Source of the DNA: Streptomyces sp. NRRL F-2580 | GTDB lineage: Bacteria > Actinomycetota > Actinomycetes > Streptomycetales > Streptomycetaceae | Length of the DNA: 64,000 nt | Assembly (NCBI RefSeq): GCF_000720115.1 | Contig: NZ_JOIR01000017.1 | Location: 124,001 to 188,000, forward strand | Reading direction: 5' to 3' | Shown here: positions 49,956 through 58,370 of the stretch, piece by piece | Numbering within the stretch: the first letter of the stretch is position 1 | Layout of the letters: each line of letters opens with the position of its first letter | Position numbers and translations under genes: made by a program | The notes under the pieces: generated by a model | Seen by the model: only the letters and a program-made list of their open reading frames with translations | The model's database searches: none | Told to the model about the DNA's origin: nothing

Positions 49956-50974
49956 TTCGCCGCCTCCTTGCGTGCCGCCTTGCGGCCCGTGGTGTCGGCG
50001 GCGGCCGCACCGTCGCCGTTCTCCTCGGTGATCCGCTCGGCCGCGTGGCCGGTGAGGGAGATGAACACGTCGTCCAGGGTGGGGCGGCGCAGACCTATGT
50101 CGTCGATCTCGATGCCGCGGCCGTCCAGTTCCCGGATGACCTCGGCGAGCAGCTTGGCGCCGCCCGACACCGGCACGGTCAGCTTGCGGGTGTGCTCCTC
50201 GACGCTGGTCTCGCCCTTGCCGAAGCCGGCGAGCACCTCGCGCGCGGTGGCCATGTGGTCCCGCTCGTGGACGACGACCTCCACGCGCTCGCCGCCCGTA
50301 CGGGCCTTGAGCTGGTCGGAGGTGCCGCGGGCGATGACCTTGCCGTGGTCGACCACGCAGATGTCGTGGGCGAGGTGGTCGGCCTCCTCCAGGTACTGGG
50401 TGGTGAGCAGCAGGGTGGTGCCGCCCGCGACCAGTTCCTGGATGATCCCCCACAGCTGCTGGCGGTTGCGGGGGTCGAGGCCGGTGGTGGGCTCGTCCAT
50501 GAACATGACGGGCGGGCTGACGACGAGGGCGGCCGCGAGGTCGAGTCGCCTGCGCATGCCGCCGGAGTAGGTCTTGGCGGTGCGGTCGGCGGCGTCGGCG
50601 AGGTTGAAGCGTTCGAGCAGTTCGTCGGCCCGCGCCTTGGCGGCCTTGGACCTCATCTGGTAGAGCTGGCCGACCATTTGGAGGTTTTCGCGGCCGGTCA
50701 GGTATTCGTCGACGGCGGCGAACTGGCCGGAGAGGCCGATGGCCCGGCGGACCTCGTTGGGGTGCTTGAGCACGTCTATGCCGGCGACGACGGCCTTGCC
50801 GCTGTCGGGCCGGAGCAGGGTGGTCAGGACGCGTACGGTCGTGGTCTTCCCGGCGCCGTTGGGGCCGAGCAGACCCAGGACGGTGCCTTCGGGGACATCG
50901 AGGTCCACGCCGTCCAGAGCCCGTACATCGCCGAAGGTCTTGACCAGACCTTCGGCGTAGATAGCGCCTGGCAT
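49952..50974 (-). CDS. DrrA-type ABC transporter ATP-binding protein
   Basis: A 340-residue ATPase with Walker A GPNGAGKT, Q-loop SGQFAAVDEYLTG, signature YSGGMRRRLDLA, Walker B VMFMDEPTTGLDP, H-loop LLTTQYLEEADHLA, and a C-terminal DrrA-specific domain ending LRRPTLDDVFISLTGH. It is coupled to the permease gene. The AT-rich upstream stretch 50975-51035 holds an inverted repeat that may bind a repressor. No regulator is adjacent on the same strand. Confidence 0.92.
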   Translation of the reverse strand: MPGAIYAEGLVKTFGDVRALDGVDLDVPEGTVLGLLGPNGAGKTTTVRVLTTLLRPDSGKAVVAGIDVLKHPNEVRRAIGLSGQFAAVDEYLTGRENLQMVGQLYQMRSKAAKARADELLERFNLADAADRTAKTYSGGMRRRLDLAAALVVSPPVMFMDEPTTGLDPRNRQQLWGIIQELVAGGTTLLLTTQYLEEADHLAHDICVVDHGKVIARGTSDQLKARTGGERVEVVVHERDHMATAREVLAGFGKGETSVEEHTRKLTVPVSGGAKLLAEVIRELDGRGIEIDDIGLRRPTLDDVFISLTGHAAERITEENGDGAAAADTTGRKAARKEAAK

Positions 50975-51002
50975 ATGGATTCTCCCAGTGTGAATCGGGC
51001 CA

Positions 51003-51032
51003 GTAGAATCGAGAATTTCAGGGCATTTCTAC
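51003..51032. promoter_or_regulatory. Inverted repeat upstream of the DrrAB genes
   Basis: GTAGAA (51003-51008) and TTCTAC (51027-51032) flank GAGAATTTC in an unusually AT-rich 60-bp region 29-58 bp before the ATPase start. It is a candidate promoter and operator for the exporter. Confidence 0.4.
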
Positions 51033-51106
51033 GCAAATCCTAGGGGCGCCGGGTGGCTGTCGTCCGGCCGAACGGGTGGTGCCGGCACCCCGACGGCGTC
51101 CGCCGT

Positions 51107-52339
51107 CTAGCTCATCACCTTGTATCCCGCGGCGTGCAGCTTCCGCGCGACCTCCGCGCAGTGCTCCGGGCCCTTCGTCTCCAGGTGCAGCTCCACCTCC
51201 ACCTCCGTGAGCCCCAGCCGCGGGTCGGTCCGTACGTGGCTCACATCCAGTACGTTCGCATCCACCACTGACAAGACCCCCAGGAGCCCGGCCAGGGCCC
51301 CGGGGCGGTCGGTCACGCGCAGCCGCAGGGACAGGTAGCGGCCCGCCGCCGCCATGCCGTGGCGCAGGATCCGCTGGAGCAGCAGCGGGTCGACGTTGCC
51401 GCCGGACAGGACGGCCACCACCGGTCCGCCGCCGTACAGTTCGGGCTCGCTCAGCAGGGCCGCGACCGTGCTGCAGCCGGCCGGTTCGACCACCAGCTTC
51501 GCCCGTTCCAGGCACAGCAGCAGAGCGCTGGAGAGGGCGTCCTCGGAGACCGTACGCACGTCGTCGAGGAGCTCGCCAATGATTTTGAAGGGGATGTCGC
51601 CGGGCCTGCCGACCTTGATGCCGTCCGCCATCGTGACGGGTTCGTCGATCGAGACGGGGTGCCCCATCTTCAGCGAGGGCGGGTACGCGGCCGCGCCCGC
51701 GGCCTGCACTCCGATGACCCGCACGTCGGGCCGCAGCGCCTTCACGGCGACGGCCACCCCGGCCGCGAGACCGCCGCCGCCGATCCCGACGAGGATGGTC
51801 CGCACCTCGGGGCACTGCTCCAGGATCTCCAGGCCCACCGTGCCCTGGCCCGCGATGATGTCGCGGTGGTCGAAGGGGTGGATGAACACCGCGCCGGTGC
51901 GGTCCGCGTAGTCCTGGGCGGCCGCGAGGGTCTCGTCGACGACCTGGCCGTGCATGCGCACCTCGGCGCCGTACTCCTGGGTCGCGGCCACCTTCGGCAG
52001 CGGCGCCCCGACCGGCATGAACACGGTGGAGCGGACCCCGAGGAGGGAGGAGGCGAGCGCCACGCCCTGTGCGTGGTTGCCGGCGCTGGCCGCGACGACG
52101 CCGGCGGCCCGCTGTTCGGGGCGCAGGCCGGCGATGCGGACGTAGGCGCCGCGCAGTTTGAAGGAGCCGGTGCGCTGGAGGTTCTCGCACTTGAGGTGGA
52201 CCGGGGACCCGGTGAGTGAGGACAGGTGCCGGCTGCCTTCCATCGCGGTGACCCGGGAGACGCCGGAGAGCATCTTCTGAGCCCCCCGGACGTCGTCGAG
52301 GATGACCTGCGGGACGGGCTGGGGCACGCGGTAGTTCAT
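51107..52339 (-). CDS. ilvA: Threonine ammonia-lyase (threonine dehydratase)
   Basis: A 410-residue fold-type II PLP enzyme. PLP Lys61 is in GSFKLRGA, the Asn/His loop is SAGNHAQGVAL, the Gly phosphate cup is GIGGGGLAAGVA, and the Ser that bonds the PLP ring nitrogen is in VLSGGNVDP. The C-terminal about 75 residues form one ACT-like regulatory domain (LRLRVTDRPGALAGLLGVLS), as in single-ACT enzymes. It makes 2-oxobutanoate for isoleucine. It is divergent from the MarR gene, which may or may not control it. Confidence 0.93.
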   Translation of the reverse strand: MNYRVPQPVPQVILDDVRGAQKMLSGVSRVTAMEGSRHLSSLTGSPVHLKCENLQRTGSFKLRGAYVRIAGLRPEQRAAGVVAASAGNHAQGVALASSLLGVRSTVFMPVGAPLPKVAATQEYGAEVRMHGQVVDETLAAAQDYADRTGAVFIHPFDHRDIIAGQGTVGLEILEQCPEVRTILVGIGGGGLAAGVAVAVKALRPDVRVIGVQAAGAAAYPPSLKMGHPVSIDEPVTMADGIKVGRPGDIPFKIIGELLDDVRTVSEDALSSALLLCLERAKLVVEPAGCSTVAALLSEPELYGGGPVVAVLSGGNVDPLLLQRILRHGMAAAGRYLSLRLRVTDRPGALAGLLGVLSVVDANVLDVSHVRTDPRLGLTEVEVELHLETKGPEHCAEVARKLHAAGYKVMS

Positions 52340-52671
52340 GCCGCCAGTCTCGCAGCCCGCGGTCGGGGCGGCTCGGGGCGGAGGGGCAGGCTCCGGAAGG
52401 GGCGGAGGGCAGGCTCCGGAAGGGGCGCGGGAAAGGGGCCGGCGCCCGGGACGGGGTGCGGGAAACGCCGCCCCGGGACGGGTTCCGAGAAGTGCCGGGG
52501 AGAGGCTGCCGGGAGCGCCCCGGGAGGGGCGAAATCTCGCCATCTGGGACGTGGGCGGGACGGTCGCGCGGGCGGGCCGTATCAGTTCTCGTACGAGGCG
52601 TACGGGCCGCCGCACGGCCGCGTACTCTGTCCCCCATCCTTGTCGGACCCACGCGAAGAGAGCCCACGGCC

Positions 52672-53193
52672 ATGCCTTCCACCCCGGCCAATTCCGACCT
52701 GCCCGCGGCGGCCGACGCGCCCGCCGGAGGCGGTCTCCTCGACTCGCTCCAGCACCAGGTGGCGGTCTTCGCCCGCCGCGCCGAGCAGACCCGCCTGGGC
52801 GGTGTGGGCCAGGCCCGCAACTCGATGGACCGCGCCGCCTACCTGCTGTTGAACCGGCTCGACCTGGAGGGCCCGATGGGCGTCAAGGCGCTCGCCGGCG
52901 GCATGGGCATCGACTCCTCCACGGTGACCCGGCAGGTCGCGCCGCTGGTCGACAGCGGCCTGGTCAAGCGGACCTCGCACCCCGAGGACGGGCGGGCCGT
53001 GGTGCTCGCGCTGTCCCCGCGGGGGCTGGCGCGGCTGGAGGAGGTCCGCTCCTCGCGGCGCGAGCTGATGGCCCGGGTGACGGAGGGCTGGAGCGAGGAC
53101 GAGCGGGAATCCTTCACCGGACTGCTGACGCGCTTCAACCTGTCGCTGTCGGAACTGATGGCGGCCGTGGCCGAAGCCGGCCCGGCCTCCTGA
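52672..53193 (+). CDS. MarR-family transcriptional regulator
   Basis: A 173-residue regulator. A short Ala/Pro-rich N-terminus is followed by a MarR winged helix: SMDRAAYLLLNRLDLEGPMG, DSSTVTRQVAPLVDSGLVKR, and the basic wing HPEDGRAVVLALSPRG. C-terminal dimerisation helices follow. The ligand is unknown. ATG 52672 is taken from the similarity of the N-terminus. The Shine-Dalgarno sequence (AGAGAG) is fair. The next gene (sigma-like) starts 57 bp later on the same strand. Confidence 0.88.
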   Translation: MPSTPANSDLPAAADAPAGGGLLDSLQHQVAVFARRAEQTRLGGVGQARNSMDRAAYLLLNRLDLEGPMGVKALAGGMGIDSSTVTRQVAPLVDSGLVKRTSHPEDGRAVVLALSPRGLARLEEVRSSRRELMARVTEGWSEDERESFTGLLTRFNLSLSELMAAVAEAGPAS

Positions 53194-53250
53194 GCGGAGT
53201 CCGTCCGTCCTCTTGACCTGGACGGTCCCGCTGCCCGCACTATGTGGACT

Positions 53251-53673
53251 ATGCGGGTGGCTGATCAACAGGCTGGCTCCTACGCGGAGTTCGAGTCCTT
53301 CGTCGCGGGCGCGGCGGGGCGGCTCCTGCATGTCGGGGTGCTGCTGACCGGTGAACCGGAGGCCGCCCGCCGGCTGCTGGCGGCCGCGCTGGCCCGTACG
53401 TACGCGAACTGGCTGCGGCTGCGCGGTGACGACCCGTACGACTTCACCCGCCAGGAGCTGTGCTCGGCCTTCGCCCGGACCGGCTGGCGCCACCAGGGGG
53501 GCACGGGCGTGCTGGCGCGGCTGAGCCCGCCGGAGCGGCTCGTCCTCGTCCTGCGGCTCTACGAAGGGGTCGCGGAGGAGGTCGCGGCGGCGCAGCTGGG
53601 GCTGACGGTCGAGCGCGTACGGGTGCTGTGCAATCGGGCCGTGGCCGTGCTGAGGTCCCGGGAGGCGGTGTGA
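53251..53673 (+). CDS. Short SigE-family sigma-factor-like protein
   Basis: A 140-residue protein. Residues about 10-60 resemble a sigma-70 region 2 of the SigE family (AEFESFVAGAAGRLLHVGVL, ALARTYANWLRL) and residues about 90-138 a region 4 (LSPPERLVLVLRLYEGVAEE, LGLTVERVRVLCNRAVAVLR). The central linker is short and region 2 lacks most -10-binding residues, so it may be a degenerate sigma or a regulator. ATG 53251 fits GTGGA spacing. The ATG 53242 is an alternative. The membrane gene overlaps its stop by 4 bp. Confidence 0.7.
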   Translation: MRVADQQAGSYAEFESFVAGAAGRLLHVGVLLTGEPEAARRLLAAALARTYANWLRLRGDDPYDFTRQELCSAFARTGWRHQGGTGVLARLSPPERLVLVLRLYEGVAEEVAAAQLGLTVERVRVLCNRAVAVLRSREAV

Positions 53674-53924
53674 GCGGGCTCCCGGACCGGAAGGAAGCCC
53701 AGGTCAGGCAGCTGCTGGAGGGGCCGTACCCGACGGTGCCGACGGGCCTCGCGGCGGGGGCGGCGGCTCGGGGAGACCGGCTGCTGCGTCGGCGGCGGGC
53801 ATGGCGGCGGTTGGGCTGGGCCGTGCTCTTCGCTGCCGCGGCGGCCTTCACCGTCTGGGCCTCCCTGACCCGGCCCTGGGTCGCCCCGCCGAGCGGCATC
53901 TCCCCACCCCTGGAAGGCTGGTAG
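53670..53924 (+). CDS. Small single-pass membrane protein coupled to the sigma-like gene
   Basis: An 84-residue protein from a GTG overlapping the sigma-like stop (GTGA). It has a cytoplasmic N-terminal half (VSGLPDRKEAQVRQLLEGPY, then RRRRAWRRLGW) and one transmembrane helix (about 50-66, AVLFAAAAAFTVWASL). Its short outer tail is Pro-rich. Position and layout are those of a membrane anti-sigma or anchor, but it is much smaller than known anti-sigma proteins and has no zinc motif. Confidence 0.68.
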   Translation: MSGLPDRKEAQVRQLLEGPYPTVPTGLAAGAAARGDRLLRRRRAWRRLGWAVLFAAAAAFTVWASLTRPWVAPPSGISPPLEGW

Positions 53925-54269
53925 CCCCACCCGCCTCCGCCGCCGTCCCCGCCCGCCGCTGCCCCAGCCCTGCCGGGCCGATGCAGCCTTGCCAGGCCGG
54001 CCCCGGCTTCGCATGCCGAACCCGGCCCTGACGCCGCCCCGGCCTTCCCGGGCCCGACCCGGGCCAATTCAACCCCGCCGGCGTTTGAGTGGGGGTCCCC
54101 CCGGGCGGAGTCTGGGGGAGGGTCCGGGCGGAGCCCGGTGCCCGGCGGAGCCGGGTTCCTCCCCCAGCCACCGCCGGGAGGTGCCCCCAGGGGCTCCGCC
54201 CCGGACCCCGCTCCTCAAACGCCGGAGGGGCTGGGTTTGGCCAGGGCGGAGCCCGGTGGGGGCGGCGGG
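53925..54269. other. Convergent intergenic region with repeat palindrome
   Basis: 345 bp with no gene. The right 160 bp are the compound inverted repeat (54073-54230). The left part is C-rich low-complexity sequence. It probably terminates transcription from both sides. Confidence 0.6.
54073..54230. repeat. Compound inverted repeat of the GCGTTTGAG family
   Basis: Outer arms CCCCGCCGGCGTTTGAG (54073-54089) and CTCAAACGCCGGAGGGG (54214-54230) are complementary with one mismatch. Between them lie further hairpins (GGGGGTCCCCCC, CTGGGGGAGG, CCCGGTGCCCGGCGGAGCCGGG). The right arm with GGGGTCCGGGGCGGAGCC is the reverse complement of the repeats at 16546 and 21512. Confidence 0.85.
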
Positions 54270-55427
54270 TCAGCCCAGGGCCTGGGTGAGGTCCGCGATG
54301 AGGTCGTCCGCGTTCTCGATGCCCACCGAGACGCGGATCAGGTCCGCCGGAACCTCCAGCGCCGAGCCGGCCACCGACGCGTGCGTCATGCGGCCCGGGT
54401 GCTCGATGAGGGACTCGACTCCGCCCAGGGACTCGGCCAGGGTGAAGATCTTGGTGCGGCCGCAGACCGCGACGGCCTCTTCCTCGCCGCCGGCGACCTG
54501 GAAGGAGACCATGCCGCCGAAGTTGCGCATCTGCTTGGCGGCGACCTCGTGACCCGGGTGCTCGGGCAGGCCCGGGTAGAGGACCTTGGTGACCTTCGGG
54601 TGCCGCTTGAGCACCTCGACGATCTTGCCCGCGTTCTCCGCGTGCCGGTCCATGCGCACGGCCAGGGTCTTGATGCCCCGCAGCACGACCCAGGAGTCGA
54701 ACGGGCCGGCCACCGCGCCCATCGCGTTCTGGTGGTAGGCCAGTTCCTCGCCGAGCGCCGCGTCCGCGGTGACCAGCGCGCCGCCGACCACGTCGGAGTG
54801 CCCGCCCATGTACTTGGTCAGCGAGTGCACGACCACGTCCGCGCCCAGCGCGAGCGGCTGCTGCAGGTAGGGCGAGGCGAAGGTGTTGTCCACGACCAGC
54901 TTGGCGCCGGCCGTCCGCGCGATGTCAGCGACCACGGCGATGTCGGTGATGCCGAGCAGCGGGTTGGAGGGGGTCTCGACCCAGATGACCTTCGTCTTCG
55001 GCGTGAGGGCCGCCCGTACGGACTCGGGGTCGGAGGTGTCGGCCACCGACCACTCCACGCCCCAGCGGGAGACGACCTTCGCGAAGAGGCGGAAGGTGCC
55101 GCCGTACGCGTCGTTGGGGATGACCACGTGGTCGCCCGGGGAGAGCAGCGTACGCAGCAGGCAGTCCTCCGCGGCCAGTCCGGACGCGAAGGCGAGCCCG
55201 CGCCGGCCGCCCTCCAGCGCCGCGAGGTTCTCCTCCAGCGCGGTGCGGGTCGGGTTGGCGCTGCGGCTGTACTCGTAGCCGCCGCGCAGGCCGCCCACGC
55301 CGTCCTGCTTGTACGTGGAGACCTGGTAGATCGGGGGTACGACCGCGCCGGTCTGCGGGTCCGCCGTGTTGCCCGCGTGGATCGCGCGGGTCTCGAAGCT
55401 CTGGTGCTCGTGGCTGTCGTCGCTCAT
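54270..55427 (-). CDS. metB: Cystathionine gamma-synthase
   Basis: A 385-residue Cys/Met-metabolism PLP enzyme. It has EYSRSANPTRTALEENLAAL, the catalytic-Tyr and phosphate loops ASGLAAEDCLLRTL, VIWVETPSNPLLGITDI, PLP Lys205 in HSLTKYMGGHSDVVGG, and C-terminal SLGGVESLIEHPGRMTHAS. It makes cystathionine from an activated homoserine and cysteine. Cystathionine gamma-lyase is a close relative and cannot be fully excluded by sequence. The annotation follows actinobacterial convention. It is monocistronic. Confidence 0.88.
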   Translation of the reverse strand: MSDDSHEHQSFETRAIHAGNTADPQTGAVVPPIYQVSTYKQDGVGGLRGGYEYSRSANPTRTALEENLAALEGGRRGLAFASGLAAEDCLLRTLLSPGDHVVIPNDAYGGTFRLFAKVVSRWGVEWSVADTSDPESVRAALTPKTKVIWVETPSNPLLGITDIAVVADIARTAGAKLVVDNTFASPYLQQPLALGADVVVHSLTKYMGGHSDVVGGALVTADAALGEELAYHQNAMGAVAGPFDSWVVLRGIKTLAVRMDRHAENAGKIVEVLKRHPKVTKVLYPGLPEHPGHEVAAKQMRNFGGMVSFQVAGGEEEAVAVCGRTKIFTLAESLGGVESLIEHPGRMTHASVAGSALEVPADLIRVSVGIENADDLIADLTQALG

Positions 55428-55502
55428 GGTCAGATGCTATGCCCAGCCCGGGTTCGGGTCCCCTATTGGCCTGCGGCCCCCTCGGTCTGCTTCGCTGGAG
55501 GC

Positions 55503-56606
55503 ATGGAGATTCTGTGGTTGCTGTTCGCGATGCTCATGATCGTGTTCATCGTGGGTCCGTACATCCGGCGCAGGCGCGGCGGCATCCGTCTGGTCGCCCC
55601 GGGCAGCCCTGATGCGGCGGACCCGGCGAACTACGGATTCGACCGGCAGGAGGAGCTCGACATCCGCGTTCCCGGGCCCGACCAGGACCTGATGGACGCC
55701 CTCGACAACGTACGGCGCACCGGCCGGTGGCAGGCGGCCTCGCAACTGCTCGCCGGGACCCCGCGGGAGGGCGAGCGGCGCTGGCAGCGCGTGCAGGCCT
55801 TCGGCGGGGCGGCGGCGCTGGAGCTGGTGGCGCAGCCGGGTGTGGGCGCGCAGTGGCTGAAGGCGTGGCGGCTGGAGGCGGAGCAGGACGCGGGCGGCGC
55901 GCAGGTGCACGCGGAGCTGCTGGTGCAGCAGGCGTGGCGGCACTCGGGCGGGGTCGGGTCCACCGATCACCGGATCATCCTGGAGGAGGCCCGGGAGGCG
56001 TGCCGCAGGGCCGCCCTGGCGACTCCGGAGGATCCGGTCCCGTACATCACGGAGCTGGCGATCGCGCGGGGTCTGGCGTACTCGGAGGCGGAGTTCGACG
56101 CCCTGTGGGCGAAGGTCATCGACCGGGCGCCGGAGCACATGGGGGCGCACGTCGCGGCGCTGCACTACTGGTGCGCGAAGTGGCACGGCTCGCGGGAGCA
56201 GGCGGACGCGTTCGCACAGGCGGCGGCGGCGCGCGCGCCGCAGGGCTCGCTGCTGGCGGCGCTGCCGTTGTTCTCGGTGTACGAGAACACGCCCGACCTC
56301 GTCATGACCGCCTACTACGAGAGCGCGGTCGTGAGGCGGGCGGTGGAGGGCGCGCTGTACGCGGTGAACACGGCCCGTCAGGACGACCCGATGCAGGCGC
56401 ACGTGCGGCACCTGCTGCTGATGTTCCTGGTCCGCATGGAGCGCTGGGCGGAGGCGATGGAGCAGGTGCGGCACGTGGACGGGTACGTGGGCGCGCTGCC
56501 GTGGTCGGAGTCGGAGGACCCGGCGGCGGCGTACGCGGTGTACCGGGCGCTGGCGGTGGCGGGGTACGAGGCGAACGGGGGGTCGCCGGCGACCCTCCCC
56601 CAGTAG
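55503..56606 (+). CDS. Membrane-anchored protein of unknown function, paralog A
   Basis: A 367-residue protein with one N-terminal transmembrane helix (about 3-20) followed by RRRRGG and a large soluble, mostly helical domain. Shared with paralog B (58367) are HVAALHYWCAKWHGSREQAD and AHVRHLLLMFLVRMERWAEA, followed by a VRHVDGYVGALPW motif near the C-terminus. These look like TPR-type helical repeats. The family is not recognised. It has no signal for secretion beyond the anchor. The ATG 55503 is 5 bp after CTGGAGGC. It is the first of three plus-strand genes around an M48 protease. Confidence 0.7.
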   Translation: MEILWLLFAMLMIVFIVGPYIRRRRGGIRLVAPGSPDAADPANYGFDRQEELDIRVPGPDQDLMDALDNVRRTGRWQAASQLLAGTPREGERRWQRVQAFGGAAALELVAQPGVGAQWLKAWRLEAEQDAGGAQVHAELLVQQAWRHSGGVGSTDHRIILEEAREACRRAALATPEDPVPYITELAIARGLAYSEAEFDALWAKVIDRAPEHMGAHVAALHYWCAKWHGSREQADAFAQAAAARAPQGSLLAALPLFSVYENTPDLVMTAYYESAVVRRAVEGALYAVNTARQDDPMQAHVRHLLLMFLVRMERWAEAMEQVRHVDGYVGALPWSESEDPAAAYAVYRALAVAGYEANGGSPATLPQ

Positions 56607-56670
56607 CCCGCCGACCCCGGCCCGAGCGTCCGCACCCCCACGGGCCGGCAGGAATCCCCGGCGAATAAAG

Positions 56671-56705
56671 TTGCCGTAAGTTACGGCCGAGCCGCATGAT
56701 GCGGC
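56671..56705 (+). promoter_or_regulatory. Promoter with twin 15-bp palindromes before the M48 protease gene
   Basis: GCCGTAAGTTACGGC (56673-56687) and GCCGCATGATGCGGC (56691-56705) are both perfect 7-1-7 palindromes, 18 bp apart. A possible -35 TTGCCG (56671-56676) and -10 CATGAT (56695-56700, spacing 18) overlap them. This is the pattern of a dimeric repressor covering a promoter. No adjacent regulator is seen. Confidence 0.65.
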
Positions 56706-56771
56706 AGGCGGCGGCTCTCGACTCCGCCACGCACTTCGCGCCACTTTCATCCCGGGGGGGATCTGTCCTAA

Positions 56772-58370
56772 ATGGGCGCTTCACTGCGCGCCTTGCGCGC
56801 CCTCGTCCTGCTCGCCGGCTTCTACCTGCTCGGCGTCTTCCTGCTGGCAGCCCTCGCGGGCGCCGACTACGCCCTCGTCACCGGGCTGCACGGGCCGATC
56901 GTCTTCAAGCTCGTCATCGTCTCCGTCGTCCTCGCCGTCCCGATCGTGCGCGGCCTGTTCATGCTGCGCACGCCCGAGGGCGAGCCGCCCGCCGGCATCA
57001 CCGTCAGCGAGGCGCGGGAACCGCTGCTGTGGCAGACCGTGCGTGACATCGCGCAGCAGGTCGGCACCCGCGCGCCCGACGAGATCGTGCTGATCGACGA
57101 GGTGAACGCGGCCGTCAGCGAGGACGCCAAGCTGCTGGGTCTGCGGCCCGGAACCCGGCGCCTCTACCTCGGTCTGCCGCTGATGACGGGCCTGGACGAG
57201 ATGCAGCTGCGCGCCGTGCTCGCCCACGAGATGGGCCACTACGCCAACTTCGACACCCGCCTCACCCCGCTGATCGCCCGCGGCCGCGCCCAGCTGATCC
57301 GCACGATCGGCCACTTCCACGAGCGTGCGGACGGCAAGGTCGCCAAGGAGCGCGCGAAGCAGGAGAAGAGGGACGAGAAGCGGATCGCCAAGGGCAAGAA
57401 GGCCAAGGGCGTCGACACCACGGGCGAGGGTGCGATGTACCGCGCCATGGCCAAGATCTACATGGCCTACGGCAACTTCTACATGCGCGCCACCCGCTCG
57501 ACCTCCCGCCGTCAGGAGCTCGCCGCCGACCTCGCGTCGGTCCGGGTCGCCGGCCGTGACTCCGCCGCCTCCGCGCTGCGCGAGTTGAACGCCCTCGACT
57601 CGGCGCACGGCTTCTACATGAGCTCGTACGCGACCCTCGGCGTCGGCGCCGGTCTGCTGCCCCGCCCCGGGCAGGTCTTCGGCGGGCTGAGCCGGCTGCT
57701 GGACGCCCGCTCGGACGATCTGGACGAGCTGCGCCGGGAGCTGTCGACCGAGCCGACCTCGCCGTACGACTCCCACCCCGCGCTCGCCGAGCGCGTGGCC
57801 CGCATCGAGGCGCTGCCCGACGACGGCCGCGCCGGGCAGGCGGCCCGTCCGGCCCTGGAGCTGCTGGCCGACGCGGACGCGGCGCTGATCGCGCTGGAGC
57901 AGGCCGCCCTCACCCCCGAGGCGCTCGCGCTCAAGCGGGTGGACTGGGAGGACCTCGTCCACGAGTCCATGACGCTGTACGTCGACCAGGGCGCGGAGGA
58001 GATCCGGGAGGCCTGCGCCGCCGAGGGTGCGGGCCCCGGACTCGCCGAACTGCTCGACGCGTTCGACGCCGATCCGGCGGTGCGCTGGCGGATCGCCGAC
58101 CGCTTCCCGAAGTCCGAGGAGGCGGCGGCCGCCACCGGCCGCGCGGCCCGCGAGTTCGTCCGCCCGGTGCTGCGGCGTGCCCTGAACCAGCTGGTCGGCA
58201 TCGAGCTGGCGGCCCGCGGCGCCGCCCGCTGGCAGCTGTCCTGGTCCGAGTCGGCCGCCCTGGTCTACCCGGCCGAGGGCTTCGAGGAACAGCTCGGCCC
58301 GGCCCTGGACGCGGTCGTCTCCGACCAGCCCGACACCGAATCCCTGCGAAAGCTGGTGCTTGCCCCGTGA
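56772..58370 (+). CDS. M48 family membrane metallopeptidase
   Basis: A 532-residue protein with two N-terminal transmembrane helices (about 10-32 and 42-64), then a cytosolic M48 protease domain with H152-E153-M-G-H156 (LRAVLAHEMGHYANFDTRLT) and the third zinc ligand Glu in RRQELAADLASVRVAG. A basic insert (KEKRAKQEKRDEKRIAKGKK type) splits the domain. The C-terminal 180 residues are helical and not found in plain HtpX. The GTG of paralog B overlaps its stop. The lack of a near ribosome site suggests regulated or leader-dependent translation. Confidence 0.87.
   Translation: MGASLRALRALVLLAGFYLLGVFLLAALAGADYALVTGLHGPIVFKLVIVSVVLAVPIVRGLFMLRTPEGEPPAGITVSEAREPLLWQTVRDIAQQVGTRAPDEIVLIDEVNAAVSEDAKLLGLRPGTRRLYLGLPLMTGLDEMQLRAVLAHEMGHYANFDTRLTPLIARGRAQLIRTIGHFHERADGKVAKERAKQEKRDEKRIAKGKKAKGVDTTGEGAMYRAMAKIYMAYGNFYMRATRSTSRRQELAADLASVRVAGRDSAASALRELNALDSAHGFYMSSYATLGVGAGLLPRPGQVFGGLSRLLDARSDDLDELRRELSTEPTSPYDSHPALAERVARIEALPDDGRAGQAARPALELLADADAALIALEQAALTPEALALKRVDWEDLVHESMTLYVDQGAEEIREACAAEGAGPGLAELLDAFDADPAVRWRIADRFPKSEEAAAATGRAAREFVRPVLRRALNQLVGIELAARGAARWQLSWSESAALVYPAEGFEEQLGPALDAVVSDQPDTESLRKLVLAP

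Noticed and set aside
56651..56672. GGAAT followed by GTT upstream of the M48 gene as a SigR promoter
   Set aside because: The spacing is 14 nt, not 16-19, and the twin palindromes with TTGCCG/CATGAT explain the region better.
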